From assembly GCA_021396245.1 (NCBI GenBank), contig WNYE01000027.1, positions 359,192 to 423,191 on the forward strand: a DNA stretch of 64,000 bases. Reading direction: 5' to 3'. The notes under the pieces were generated by a model. The model saw nothing but the letters and a program-made list of their open reading frames with translations, ran no database searches and was not told the DNA's origin. Numbering within the stretch: position 1 is the stretch's first letter; the number at the start of each line of letters is the position of its first letter. This document shows, piece after piece, positions 22,130-34,700 of this stretch. Both the position numbers and the translations under genes were made by a program. The DNA is from Sporothrix humicola. Lineage: Eukaryota > Ascomycota > Sordariomycetes > Ophiostomatales > Ophiostomataceae.

Positions 22130-24943
22130 GGCTGTCAAGAGCGAGCGCTACAGTAGCGTCTGTGGGAAGGAATTCGGGCGAGTGTGTATTTATTGTTCTC
22201 GTATTGAAGTTGTTTGGTGCAAAAGAAAGTCGTCCAAAATGGGATTCTGAAAGTTTCACGAAACGTCGTCAACAGCAATCACTCTTGGGGTCGGGTCACG
22301 TCACGAGGAGCGAGGAATGCTGTGAGTCGAACTCCCAGATAAATCGGGATCGGTCGGGATGATTGACTATGGCGATTTGAATGACTGTTCGCTCGAGTTA
22401 GGTGCAACAAGCGCCGGGAAACAAAGACAATGGGGTCTTTTGAGTGGGGAGTGGTGCCCAAAGGGTGTCGAGGTGGAGGTGGCGACACAGGGCTGTTAAA
22501 AGGCGAGATAGGAAGCCAACGCAGACCAGGTGTGCAAAGGACCTGAGATAAGGAGACGCGGAGAAAGCTAAACCGAGCCGGGTGAAATGAGAGGACGAGA
22601 GATAGAGAACGAGGTCTTTAAGCGACGAAAAAGAGAAAGCCGACAAAGCTGGTTCAAGAAGTGACGAGAGTGAAGAAGAGGAAAAAAGCAAGTGAGGAAG
22701 CCAACGGCGACGAAGTGAGGAGTGAGTTGTAAGGAGGAGGAGCAAGTCTCAAGAAACGCAGGGCGGCGGCAAATATGTGAGGAGATCCAGGCGAGCCAAC
22801 GAATGAGTGAATGCAGCGAAACCAGAGCAAGCGAAACCGGTAAAACAGAATGTCTGTCCGACAAGGCTTATCACAGGGAAGGGGCACGAGGCGGCTGCAG
22901 GCGGAAACTGAGGAGCTAGCTTGTAACAGAGGAGCAAAGGGGAGCAGAAGGGACAAGGACGAGACAAAGGCAAAGAGCTGAGGTGAAAGAGAGAACAGAG
23001 AAGGAGAAGAGAGGGAGAGTAAAAAGACGAGTTGGTGAGACGATGAGCAGGTTAAGAGAGAGAAGTGAAAGAGAAGAAAGCAGGAGAGAATTCGTTCAGA
23101 GACGTGGAGAATGAGGCCACCTCCGCCCATCGTTCTTTCTGCCTTCGCTCCTGCCTACCCGCACAGCGGCGTGCGGAAGGTGTGCATGCTCATGTCTCGA
23201 CTCCTTCCCTGTCAAGATGCACCAATGCACAGTGTGAGTGAGCGTGCAAGGAGTTAGGGACTCAGGAATACGCCCTGCAAATACAGTCATGGCCAGGCCT
23301 GGCCCCTCCGTCAAGTGCCCACCCCCATCCGTCTCCAACAGATAAAAGTGGAGAATGTGAACCACTTAATGAGGCTGCCCACACACAACCACACATGATA
23401 GGACCAGGTGGTTGTTCAAGGCGGCCCAGGGCATCCACAACGACCTGATGTTTCGTCTGTTTGCCAGGCTGGGCAGCATTTGTTGTAGCAATGATTGTTT
23501 CTTTTCGTTGAGCTCTTTCTTTGCAGCCTCTTAGTGTTTATTCCGGTGGATGGGGGTCAGTGTATCGTGTGTTGTATCTCAGCCTCGGTCGCTCTGTTCT
23601 CACAGTATTCGGGCAGGAGCACCCCGGGACAAGTCGACTACACTCGCGATAATTACAGTCCGATTATTCAATCGCTGCTCTTTCCCCTTTCCCTTCTGTA
23701 GGACTTTGTCACTCATCTCATGAATGAGGAAAGAGCAACAGAGCTTACAGACACTAACCACCGGCGAGCTTCCGACCCCAGTCGACATTGAATCACACCG
23801 GCACATAGGCCCCACTCATTCATCTCCACCTGCCTGGACCGCTCTTTCCCTCTCGCCAGAAAAGTGAGCAAAGAGAGTGAAGTTGATGAGATGTGGACGC
23901 TCTTGGCTGCTTAGGTCGACCACACTTGCCATTCATGGGAGGTTGGGAAGCTCTTTGGCTCTTTCCCGTATTTGTATGCACTTGTAGCAAATAGTTCATG
24001 CTCGCTCTGCAGGTTGTACAGCAGCGAATATTGGTGCAGTTACAGAGCCGGGAGCGGGAAAGTGCGTCGTCCCACGTCCCACGTCGTTGTGCCCCTGCAT
24101 TTATGTCCAATCGTTCTTGCCCACGGCGACCTATCGGAGGCCACCAGCACAGCTCTGCAGCTCTGCCCCGTAAAATGTGTTTTGTCCAGCACAGAGAATC
24201 GGAAGGCGCTCCCCGCCGTTTATGTCCCTGTGTCTTCTTTTCTTCTTTGGGTCCCATCTCGACTTGGACCTTCCGTGTGGACCCCTGGTCGGTATGCATC
24301 TCCGCATCTGAGCGGTGTCTATTACGTCGTACAAGTACACAGTGCATCTATTACAGGAACCAGGAACGGGGCGATTTAGCTCTTCATCGTCCCCGTCCCT
24401 CACAATTAGTATCGTGTTTGGCGGATGGCATACAATTGTTGGGACAAGTGCAAGATGGAAAAGAGAGCAAAGCAAGAGTTGAGACAAAAACGCGCTTTAG
24501 TAGATGATATGTCATATGATGATAACTAGATAAAGTATGAGAGATAAGTATGATATGAAAACCAGCAAATAACACCGCATGCAAAAAATCCTGTTGAATT
24601 CCATCCTTTGGGCACCGTGTCCCATTACTTTGTTGAAAGTAGAAAGGAGGAAAGAGGAAATGTCAACTTTCGTCGCTGTTGAAAGTCATGAAAATATAAA
24701 AACAATATTTTGAAGTAAAAAAATATCCAAGGTTGGTCCCCCATGTTCCCTTAGTCCCAGTATCTTTTGGTGAAATCCCATTTTGTTGAAGCTCGCCGAT
24801 GTATGTAATAAAAGCAGAAACCCTCGCTATTTGTTGAAGAGATCGAAAAAGACACCTTAAAAGGGGTCGTTTTCGTCTCGGATATATCCGTCATTCACCT
24901 CCACATCCTCCTCAACCCCAAGCACATATACTGCTGGCAGCGC
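22130..24943. other. Non-coding stretch
   Basis: 22.1-23.1 kb is strongly purine-rich on the plus strand (pyrimidine-rich on the minus strand), fitting a long promoter/leader of the minus-strand gene ending at 21340. 23.1-24.9 kb has only short, unconvincing open frames. 24.6-24.9 is AT-rich and likely contains the 3' end of the serine hydroxymethyltransferase transcript. Confidence 0.5.
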
Positions 24944-26520
24944 TTAGATGCCAGCATCGACACGCCAGCCCTCAACGGGCAGGGGGAAGCTGCTCGACCA
25001 GGCAGCAATCTCCTTCTTGAGGTTGTTGATCTTCTCAACCTCGCCGCTGGCGACCTTGACCTTGAAGTCCTTGAGCTTGTTGGCCTCCTTGGGGAGAGCA
25101 GCCTGGACCTCCTTGCAGATCTTGACGGCCTCGTCGATGTAGCCGGCAACGCGCTCAAAGTCGGCAGTGCCGAAGCCACGGCTGGTCATGGCGGGAGTGC
25201 CAATGCGGATACCGCAGGGGGTCAGGGCGCTCTTGTCGCCGGGGATGGAGTTCTTGTTGCAGGCAATGTTGATCTGCTCAAGGACAGCCTCAACACGGGC
25301 ACCGTCCAGAGAGAACTGGCGCAGGTCGAGCAGGACCATGTGCGAGTCGGTGCCGTCAGACACCAACTTGTGGCCGAGCTTCTTGAAGGTGACCTCCAGA
25401 GCCTTGGCGTTGTCAACGACCTGCTGCTGGTAGGCCTTGAAGTCGGGCGAGGCGGCCTGCTTCAGGGCAACGGTCAGAGCGGTGATGGTGTGGTTGTGGG
25501 GGCCGCCCTGGTGGCCGGGGAAGACGGAGAAGTTGATGGGGTTCTCCAGGTCGTAGAGGGTCTGCTTGCCCTTGGCATCGGTGGAGCGGACGCCCTTGCG
25601 GAAGAAGATCATGGCACCGCGGGGGCCACGGAGCGACTTGTGGGTGGTGGTGGTGACAATGTCGGCGTACTCGAAGGGCGAGGGGATGACGCCGGCAGCA
25701 ATCAGACCCGAGATGTGGGCCATGTCGACAACCAGGTAGGCGCCGACGGAGTCGGCGATCTTGCGCATGCGGGCGTAGTCGATCAGACGGCAGTAGGCCG
25801 AGGTGCCGGCAACAAGGACCTTGGGGCGGAACAGCTGGGCGTTCTTCTCCAGGGTGTCGTAGTCGATAATGCCGGTCTCAATGTCGACGCGGTAGGGCAT
25901 GGTCTCGAAGTAGGTGGAGACGGCCGAGATCTTCTTCTGGGGGGTCTGGTAGCCGTGGCTCAGATGGCCACCGTGGGGCAGGTCGAGGCCCATGAGACGG
26001 CCGTGGACGGGCATGATGGCCTGGTAGACCTGGAGGTTGGCAGGGCTGCCGCTAAGGCACTGGACGTTGACGCCCCACTTCTCGCTGTCGACGTGGAAGG
26101 CCTCGAGGGCACGCTTCTGGCACAGCAGCTCGACTTCGTCGATGTGCTGGTTGCCGCCGTAGTAGCGGGCGCCGGGCAGACCCTCGGAGTACTTGTTGGA
26201 CATGGGCGAGCCAAGGGCGTCGAAGACGGCGCGCGAGGTGACGTTCTCCGAGGCGATCAGGATGATGGACTCGCGCTGGCGCTGAATCTCACGCTTCATG
26301 ATCTCGGCGACCTCGGGGTCGGTCTCGAGGAGAGACTTCTCGAGCATCTAGGAAAGGGTGTTAGTGCGTCTGTTCATTTGGCAAGTAAAGAGAAGAGGTG
26401 GGGGAGAAAATATGAGGCAATTGAATGCCAATCGAGACGAGGGCATCACTTTCGTGCATCTCGTCCCCCAAACAGCTGACTCACCTCCTTGTGCGACTGG
26501 GGAAGGGCGTAGGTAGACAT
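24944..26520 (-). CDS. SHM2: Serine hydroxymethyltransferase, cytosolic
   Basis: PLP enzyme that interconverts serine and glycine while charging tetrahydrofolate with a one-carbon unit. Two exons: 26520-26485 (MSTYALPQSHKE, GTGAGT donor) and 26347-24944, 479 residues in total. The fold-type I landmarks are present: SENVTSRAV, the NKYSEGLPGARYYGGN block, HLSHGYQTP, the VDMAHISGL strand with the cofactor Asp, and TTTTHKSLRGPRG, in which the Lys at about 249 forms the Schiff base. No mitochondrial presequence is seen, hence the cytosolic assignment. Strong codon bias toward C-ending codons creates long spurious frames on the opposite strand. The gene is divergent from RPT3. Confidence 0.96.
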
Positions 26521-27422
26521 GGCGGCGGTTTGTGTGTGGATTGGAGGGGTATAAGAGGGATAGAGGGGATGCAAGTTGGTGATGCAAAGAGGCAATTGAG
26601 GGACAATGATCTTTGGAGAGCAAAATCTGGAGACAAGAACGAAGAGGGAGGAAAACAAAAGGATGGGGGAGAGCGAAAGAAAGAAAATAAGTAGGGGCGA
26701 AAACCCGGACGGCCAGGAAAAAATTGCGCTGGACTAATAAGAGTCAATGGTTCGAATGGCTCATAGGCGCAGGACGAGAATGAAAAGGATTGAAAAAAAA
26801 GTAGAAAAGACGAAAAGTTTTGGTGGGGGAGTTCAGCGATTTCGGAGACAGCCCAATCAGCATGTCGCTCCTGTTACCCCAATACCCACAGTGACGGGTT
26901 CCAGGCGCATCAAAAGGTGGGATGTTTGCTCTTGTCAATGAGACGCTCCAAGCGCTATCGCTAATCGGGCCTAGACCCCTGTGCCTGGCATTTTGTTGGT
27001 GTTGAGAGATTATGGTAGGAGACACACGTGATCGGTCACGAACATAATCACATGATATTGTGGGTCTCCGAGGACAGAGCTCAGGCTGACAACCTGCCGC
27101 GTCGTTTTGAGCAAGCAACCTAGCGTACCTGGCGCCAGTCGATTCCACCAGCTTCTCCCCTTCACTCATTCTCGCCATCATCACAACATCATCCATCCCT
27201 GCGACAACTGCACCCACGACGAGCGCATCCTCGACCTGACACGAACCGCGTCACCTCCTTCTCATCTCCAGAACGTTTTTATCGACGAAAACTCGGAAAC
27301 TCGACCAATTGGGCCTTCCGACACCGCTCACAAAGCAGTGCCTCTCGACTGTTGTTTTTGTCGTCCCTCGCCGCATCCGCCCTCTTCCTCCATCCCCATC
27401 CACATCCACGTCTCCGACCACC
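26521..27422. promoter_or_regulatory. Shared divergent promoter region, SHMT / RPT3
   Basis: About 900 bp separates the two oppositely oriented start codons. It is purine-rich on the plus strand on the SHMT side and CT/CA-rich on the RPT3 side, so each half looks like the leader of its own gene. A CCAAT-type sequence (GCCCAATCAG, around 26850) lies between. A common regulatory site cannot be named. Confidence 0.45.
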
Positions 27423-28807
27423 ATGGGCGACACCCTGATCGAGACGCCGGTTGGCAGCCATGCGGCACCGCACAAGAAGACTGCCCCGTCACCATTACCG
27501 AGCTTGGGCAACTTTGAGGGCGTGGCCGTTGAAGGTGGCGATGACTACGGAACATTGAAGAAGCTGCAAGGACAGCTCGAGTACATCCAGCTGCAGGAGG
27601 AATACATCAAGGATGAGCAGAGGTAGGTTGGAAGCTTCGAAATGCCCTTCCCGGGTGACTTGTTGAAGCTCAAAGCCGACAGCCATTGTCCCTGCACAAC
27701 ATGACACAGAAACTAACATTTTATCTCCCCCGCCACAGAAGCCTCAAGCGCGAACTCGTCCGCGCACAGGAGGAGATCAAGCGCATCCAGAGCGTGCCGC
27801 TCGTCATCGGCCAGTTCATGGAGGCTATTGACCAGAACACGGGCATTGTCCAATCATCGACCGGCTCCAACTACGTTGTCCGCATTCTTTCCACCCTCGA
27901 CCGCGAGCTTCTCAAGCCGTCCTCGTCTGTCGCGCTACACCGGCACTCTAACGCCCTTGTCGACATTCTGCCACCCGAGGCCGATTCCTCCATTGCCATG
28001 CTGGGCGCCGACGAGAAGCCCGACGTGACCTACGCCGACGTTGGTGGCCTCGACATGCAGAAGCAGGAGATCCGCGAAGCCGTCGAGCTGCCCCTCACCC
28101 ACTTTGACCTCTACAAGCAGATCGGTATCGACCCGCCGCGCGGTGTACTACTGTACGGCCCGCCCGGTACCGGCAAGACCATGCTGGTCAAGGCCGTCGC
28201 CAACTCCACCACAGCCAACTTCATCCGCGTCGTCGGCTCCGAGTTTGTGCAAAAGTACCTCGGTGAAGGTCCTCGCATGGTCCGCGACGTCTTCCGCATG
28301 GCACGCGAGAACGCGCCTGCTATCATCTTCATTGACGAGATCGATGCCATTGCCACGAAGCGTTTCGATGCACAGACCGGTGCCGATCGTGAGGTCCAGC
28401 GTATTCTGCTCGAGCTGCTGAACCAGATGGACGGTTTCGACCAGACCGCCAACGTCAAGGTCATCATGGCCACGAACCGTGCCGACACTCTGGATCCTGC
28501 GCTGCTGCGTCCTGGCCGTCTTGATCGTAAGATCGAGTTCCCCTCGCTGCGTGACCGTCGTGAGCGGCGTCTCATTTTCTCCACAATTGCCTCCAAGATG
28601 AGCCTGGCACCCGAGGTCGACCTGGACAGCTTGATCGTGCGCAACGACCCTCTGTCGGGCGCTGTCATTGCAGCAATCATGCAGGAGGCCGGTCTGCGGG
28701 CAGTGCGCAAGAACCGCTACAACATTATCCAGGTGGATCTTGAGGACGCATACTCGAGCCAGGTCAAGACAACGAGCGACGAGAACAAGTTTGATTTCTA
28801 CAAATAG
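27423..28807 (+). CDS. RPT3: 26S proteasome regulatory ATPase Rpt3 (subunit 6B)
   Basis: One of six AAA+ ATPases in the base ring of the 19S proteasome cap; it unfolds and threads substrates. Exons 27423-27622 and 27739-28807 join to 422 residues. Visible parts: N-terminal coiled coil (LQGQLEYIQLQEEYIKDEQR, then LKRELVRAQEEIKRIQS), OB-domain strand region (VPLVIGQFMEAID), Walker A GPPGTGKT (about 207-214), Walker B IIFIDEID (Asp-Glu at about 266-267), arginine-finger region (NRADTLDPALLRPGRLDRKIEFP), and the FDFYK C-terminus that inserts into a pocket of the 20S ring. Length and motifs are standard, and no anomalies are seen. Confidence 0.97.
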
Positions 28808-30020
28808 ACGCATTGTTTCTGTTGTTTATCGGTTGGGCTGTATCATCGTGGACAAGCGAAGGAGCATTCATTGAGAATGGATTTCAGACGATGGGAAGAG
28901 TGTATGGTTTGGAGTACATGGACACATTTTCGCAAGGACATCGATATAAAAACCAAACAAAGCACCCCCTCTTGTACACTATATTCATTTTATATGTTTC
29001 TTTTTTGCAATGCGAAACAATTCTCAATGCCCCAATCTGAGTGAGTACCGTGCGAGTAATATATTTTAGTTTGAAAATCAACGGAGAAATAGTAATAAAA
29101 AAACCAAGTTTAAAAAACAAGAAAAAATGAAAGAAGAAAAATATTGAAAGATGATGTATTATTTATTATAGGTCCATTCGTATAATTTCATGTCTATTTT
29201 TTTTTTCTTTTTCTGTTCCTTTCTTTCCTTTTTTTCCCCCACTTTTCAATATTTATTTTTCTAATATCGATATTTACTTTTTACATTGAAAATGTAAAGA
29301 AGAAAGGGAAAGACAATGCCGGAAAGCATGATCAGCCATGATCACATTCTGAGCTCTTGAAAAACAGACAGAAAGACATAACTTCAGTAATTGGTCTCCT
29401 TATCTCAACACACGCATACACATATATCACCAACATAGTTGTTTACTGTCACAATTCAAGTTGTTGATAGAACCAAAGTAAAATTGCAAGAATGGAATCC
29501 AAAGCCAGGGTATATCCGTCTCCTGTATCCCTTTTCCTGCTTTGCTCCCTGTATGAGAACAAAACACCAAATCTATATATAGCGTATGTAATGTGCCCCA
29601 TTGTTGCCATAGCTGTTTCCATGCCGCACGATGTAGACAGACCCTCTAAAAATGCAAAATAAAAGTTGCCAAAAAATCTAAAAAGACAAACAAAAGAAGT
29701 CATCATCGTGTAGAACTTCGTAGAGACGTTGCTCACCTGTTCAAAACACTTCTTTACCCAAATCTAATGCTACCAACAAAAGCAAGAAAAGGCCCAATAT
29801 CAATGACAAAATACAGAATAAAAGACAATAAAAGGGATGGTGAGTATGAGGAAATGTGAAAGGTAGAGGTGTGGTTGTACAGAACCAACAAAGGTCCCTT
29901 TGTATGATACCGGGCCTGCCGATTCAGGGACCGTTGTGGGAAGAGGTAGAGGTGGTTTAAGACATTAAAATATGGCGGTGAGTGAGAAGAGTGACGGTAG
30001 CGAGGGCAGCTACAGCCAGA
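28808..30020. other. Convergent 3' intergenic region
   Basis: Between the tail-to-tail RPT3 and LST7 genes. 29.05-29.3 kb is very AT-rich with long T and CT tracts, and TTTACATT-GAA-AATGTAAA near 29282-29300 is a small hairpin. Suitable for 3' ends of both transcripts. No gene is seen. Confidence 0.5.
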
Positions 30021-31739
30021 TTATTGGTTGAGAGCTACGCCCAGCTCCAGAAGAAGACGCACGAAGCGTGCATGCAGCTCGATGAAGAAGTCGGGCATAC
30101 CAAGAATCTCAGGCAAGCCACGGGCCCGCACCGACGCAGCAGCCGAGCTGCCGAGACCGCCAAAGCCAGCGAAGCCAGGACCCATGCGGCGAGACAGACC
30201 ATTGCCTGCGGCGACGAGGAAGCTGCTGCCGCTATCGTTAGCAACCGATGACGGCTGCGTGGGCGGCGGAGACACATGGGGAGACCGATCAAATCCAAAA
30301 GAGGGATTCGTACTGGTCGAGGGGCTGCCATCACCCGAGGGCGAGGACGTGGCGGTGGACTCGTTCTGCAGGGCCACACGCTCTGCCTCTGCATCCGCCA
30401 GCTGTTGGATCCATGTGGCCAGGTCGTTGAACGCGGCCGACACAAACCCAAAAGCCTTCATGGCCATCCGCTCACGGTGTGTGTTAAGCGCGATAAGTGC
30501 ATACACGCGCTTATGGCCGCGGGCGTGCATGTCGGCCACACGGAACACATGGGCGGTAGTGTAGCCAGCCGCCGGGTCGCCGAAGAACAGTGGCCCACCA
30601 TTTGCAGCAGCCGCAGCCGCTGCAGATGCACTGGCGGCGCTGTGGGGACTTGCCGAAAAGTATGATGAAGCCGCTAGTTGTGAAGGTGTTGTGGGCTGTG
30701 ATGTGGTCGCATAGATGCTGCCACCAGTGGCCATAGCAGACGATGCAGGACTACGCGGAAGTGTTTCCAACGTAAGTGTACGCAAGCACGATGCACGGAT
30801 AATGCAGTAGGCGTTGGCGGACACTGGCTCATGGGTCGAGGTGTAGTTCATGTAGTGGGTATGGCTGCTCATTAAGTGGGAAGCAGACGAAGACGTGCTG
30901 GAACGCGATGTCCCGACAGACGTCATGGTACCCGTGCGGCGGTGGTGGTTTCGGTAAAGGTTGGCCGAGGGCCGCTCGTCACCTTCGGTGTCGGACGATG
31001 TTGAAGAGGATGCAGAGGAAGATGAAGGATGGAGAAGGCGAGGCGAAGCGTCGCCTGGTACGCCGTCATACACTCGTGCGCATGGCACACGCGTTCGCAA
31101 AGTTGGGTTACGAGCATCGGCGCTACTGCTGCCAGACGCTCCGCTACTGCCTTTATCGCTCGTATTACTGCCACCCGACTTGCTACTATTGGGAAGAGTC
31201 ATGGCGCAGTTGTCACAGGGAATCGCGCGCTTTGTGACGGAGTCATCGTAAGTCTTGCGGAAGTTGCTTGTCATGGGATCTGAGCGAGCTTGTTGAGCCG
31301 GTATTGTCTGCGGCTGCGGCTGCGGCTGCGCGCGCTGCTGTTGTGGGTCTCTTGGTGACGTCGACGTGCGTGGTGAGCGGCGCGGCGCGCTTGTTGCATC
31401 GGGCCGTGATCGTGGCGTGGGGAGTTCAGAGGAGGTTCGTGCCCGGTCTTCGTCGTCGGCTAGGCTGCGCCGCGAGGGCTGGCCTAGGCTCATCTTGCGC
31501 AGCGCATCGGCGACTGCGACGGTTGCAGCTGTCGCGGCGGCATGTGGTGTGGATGAGGAGGAAGGAGAAGATGTAACGGAGGAGACGGCTGAGGCAACGG
31601 CGGACATGAGATCAGGCACATCGCCGTCGTCGCAAGAGTCACACTTGACAGGCAGACCCTCCGTGACCATCAGCGGCGTTGGGCCATGCACCTCGCAGAA
31701 GTGTGCGAGACATAACTGGAAATTTGGTATTAGCAACAT
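30021..31739 (-). CDS. LST7: Lst7/folliculin-family protein
   Basis: Fungal folliculin homologue; Lst7 with Lst4 is a GAP complex for Rag-type GTPases that signals amino-acid status to TORC1 at the vacuole. The frame from the ATG at 31739 gives 572 residues. The longin-type start is visible in LAHFCEVHGPTPLMVTEGLP, and a later block YTTAHVFRVADMHARGHKRVYALIALN with AFGFVSAAFNDLATWIQQL matches the folliculin N-terminal domain. Two CxxC pairs (Cys33/36 and Cys175/178, the latter after FRKTYDDSVTKR) could bind zinc. Ser/Ala/Thr-rich linkers are long. The first residues (MLLIPNFQ) look unlike the family and sit on an intron-like 3' splice sequence (GCTAAT...TTTCCAG), so the true start is probably a small exon further upstream that I could not place. 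No folliculin C-terminal domain follows. Confidence 0.8.
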   Translation of the reverse strand: MLLIPNFQLCLAHFCEVHGPTPLMVTEGLPVKCDSCDDGDVPDLMSAVASAVSSVTSSPSSSSTPHAAATAATVAVADALRKMSLGQPSRRSLADDEDRARTSSELPTPRSRPDATSAPRRSPRTSTSPRDPQQQRAQPQPQPQTIPAQQARSDPMTSNFRKTYDDSVTKRAIPCDNCAMTLPNSSKSGGSNTSDKGSSGASGSSSADARNPTLRTRVPCARVYDGVPGDASPRLLHPSSSSASSSTSSDTEGDERPSANLYRNHHRRTGTMTSVGTSRSSTSSSASHLMSSHTHYMNYTSTHEPVSANAYCIIRASCLRTLTLETLPRSPASSAMATGGSIYATTSQPTTPSQLAASSYFSASPHSAASASAAAAAAANGGPLFFGDPAAGYTTAHVFRVADMHARGHKRVYALIALNTHRERMAMKAFGFVSAAFNDLATWIQQLADAEAERVALQNESTATSSPSGDGSPSTSTNPSFGFDRSPHVSPPPTQPSSVANDSGSSFLVAAGNGLSRRMGPGFAGFGGLGSSAAASVRARGLPEILGMPDFFIELHARFVRLLLELGVALNQ

Positions 31740-34700
31740 GTTGACAATATTGCGCCTGGCCTTGGAACTTGATGCCCAAGATAAAACATGGAGTAGAAGT
31801 TGGGTGCATTTTCGTTGCCTTGCAAGTAAGTTACGAGACAAGCTGAAATGTAGACGGGGAGGAAACAAGGTAGGGATATAAAAGACGACAACCAAATGTC
31901 AAACAAAAGGATAAAGGGGAGTGTAAGAGGAAGGAGGAAGAAGGGGTGGGAGTGCGAGGGAAGAAAGGAAGGAATCAAAGTAATAAAGCGGGAGGCGAAA
32001 GTAAGGAGGGAAGCACGCCGCCGGGACTGACGGGAAAACGAGGTACGGCGCCAATAACATGAAATAAGCTTTTTGGTATTGCTTTCCGTCACCAAGTTTC
32101 GTCCCGGGTCATACGAGGCGGAATCAAATGAGCGCAGGCGCAGATGCAGATGGCGACGAGGCCAAGGAAATCGAGGAAACGTAGCCAACGGAAAGACAGA
32201 TGAAGAAGCACATGCAAGCCCAAAATAAGCATGAGATAGGACAAGAGATGGTGAGGGCTGGATAGGAGACAAGGAAGATGAAGGGAGGGGGGTGCGAGTG
32301 TTTCTGGTGTAACAGCGCCACAAAATTGGGCGTTGGAGCAATAAAGAACAAGTAAAAAGAGGGAGAAGAAGGGATGATCAGCGTTGCAATATGACGAATG
32401 CCGCCATATTCAAACAGACACCGAGGGATCTCATGATGACAAAACGACGAAAGCGACAACCAACAATGACGATGAATGCGTGCGCAGCACTAGCTAACTG
32501 TGGCGGTCTAGCTCGTCGCGACCCAATGCTCGGGCAGGACGATGTCGGACAACGTGGTGTATTGCCAGCATACGTCTCGGCGTCACGAATCGTGGGACGT
32601 GGGGAATAAAATACACGGTGGGATGCAAAGAGGGGACCTGGGAGAAAAGAGGCCCGGGGATGTGGGTTTGGTGGAGGGGGAAGGGGGCCAAGGCAGAGCG
32701 GGCGAATATGAGATGTGCTGAAGAAACTCGAAAAGGAGAGCAAGGGTGGGGGTCAAGCCCAGTCGCCAGGCTGGGAGATGAAGAAGACGGTGCACAACAG
32801 GCAAACGATAAAGAACGAGCACAAAGAGGCCAAGCCAAACATCAGAGAACAACAAAACTGCGGCGGCGGGTGTGGATGTGGCGACGGCAAACCAGCGAGT
32901 GTCCTGGTCTCAGTTATGTGCAACTCTGCTTGCGATTTATGGTTGTACCACCAGAGGAGGGGAAACATGAGACGGGAGCCCGTTTGGTTTTGCTTGCCGT
33001 TTGCTTGCAGTTGTTATTCTGGGTCGACTCGTAGGCTGTATCTTTGCCTATGGCCGTTTGCTGCCTGTTCCTGGCTGTGCTTCTGTGCGCATCTGTGCCC
33101 TTTGTGTTGCCGTGACGAATAAAAGGGGTAAGATATGTGACCTGGTGACAATGCCGGGATATGTGGCTATCGTTTGCTCTGTGTACCATCTTGCGTTGCC
33201 ATTCTGCGTGTCTTTTTGGGGCGTTATGTGTGTGTCATGGGGCGTTGCGAGTGTTTGCTCTTAGGTTGCCGTGTCCTGCCGTTGGATGAACGAGAGAGTG
33301 CGAGAAAGTGTGTATGCGGCGCAGATGTAAGTGCAAGTTGGTGCAAGTTGGTTGGCTGTTTGCGTGTGAATGGCTGTGGGTTGTGCATGCACGTGCATCT
33401 GTCATGGGCGGCTTTACAACGAGGCGGTGAGCTACCCGAGAGATGGCAACAGAGCAGGCGGGCGAGCAAGACTGACGCAGAGAGACCAGATACGATATCG
33501 TGTGCCAGGCCCATGTTATGGTGGGCGGCCGTTTAAAAGACAGAGGCGTGTGAGATGTTCTCGCGGCCTGCCTGGTGTTCACAACAAGGTGAAGATGGCA
33601 AGAAAACAAGGGAATTAAGAGCGCCTGGTTGGCCTGATGGCCTGGGACGCCAACCGGGGACCGTCAAGAGACGTAACAAGGCAGAAGACGCAAGGGGGGT
33701 CCAACGAGAGTGCAGTATGTAGGATGCAGACAAGAAAAGTGACAGGACGAGTGCGGCTGGAAAAAAAAAAAAAAACGAAAGGGAAGGGTTGGCAAAAGGG
33801 TAAAAAGAAGCGAGAGCACTTGCTCCGAGAATATGCAAACGGGTGTGTCGCACAACGAGATAACGACAGTAAAGGGACGAGAAACAAGGGAAAAGGAGGG
33901 GAGAATGTAAAATGCAGATTTGTTCTAGAAGGCGTGTTGGTCGGCAAAGACGCGCATCAAATGCGCTGCAAGTCAAACTTACTATCGACGTCATGGCTGG
34001 CCGAGATGCCCGATGGCTATCTTATCGGCTGCAGTCCACGATTGTTGTGCAGATTCGAGCAGGTCGGGGTGTATTTGACTATTTGTATATGGTGCTGTTG
34101 TGGCTGTTGCTGCAGAAAGAAGGAAAATAAGGAGAGAGGGCGTCGCGGATCGTGGGGGGTTTGCACGATGGTCCGATTTGGGGGTGGTCTGAGTAAAGGC
34201 GAGGCTGCCGTAAAGGCGTATGGGGGATGAAAGAAGGAGCGAGGGAGCACAAACAATCTATTTCATGCTCTCAGGGAAGGTCCGTTCTTGTCGGAATATG
34301 AAATATATGTCGTCGAGGTCCGCGGAGGAAGGAACGAGTGTCTTGAGAAAGAAACCTCGGTCTCGTCGGCGAATATCTCCAGCGGGCTTTATTCTTGATA
34401 GTTGGTCCGGAGGGCCTTCGTGCTCGGTCGACTTCCTTTTTTTTGTCGTCGCAACGGTGGTCGTTTACACACACTTTCGCGTAGTAATGCGCGGTGCTTG
34501 TGCTGCAGGTTTGCTATGTGTGGCAGCGTGGTGGTGTGCAGCAGCGTGTGATTGCACTCTTTGCATTCGAAAGGTTCCGGCAAACGGGGAAGCGACAGGC
34601 GAGAATCGGAAGGACAGTTGGGGTAAGTACGTCGGCGACGGAAGGAGACGAGCGAGGAAGGAGAAGAGGAGAAGGCGGGGATTGTTCAAAACGGAAGAGT

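Noticed and set aside
25340..26479. 379-codon open frame on the plus strand antisense to SHMT
   Set aside because: It is the mirror of a highly expressed gene with strong third-position C bias; its translation is a Gly/Val/Asp-rich repeat with no domain, while the minus strand encodes complete SHMT.
33637..34230. 197-codon plus-strand frame in the gene-poor tract
   Set aside because: Composition-driven (poly-Lys from an A15 run), no motif, no plausible family.
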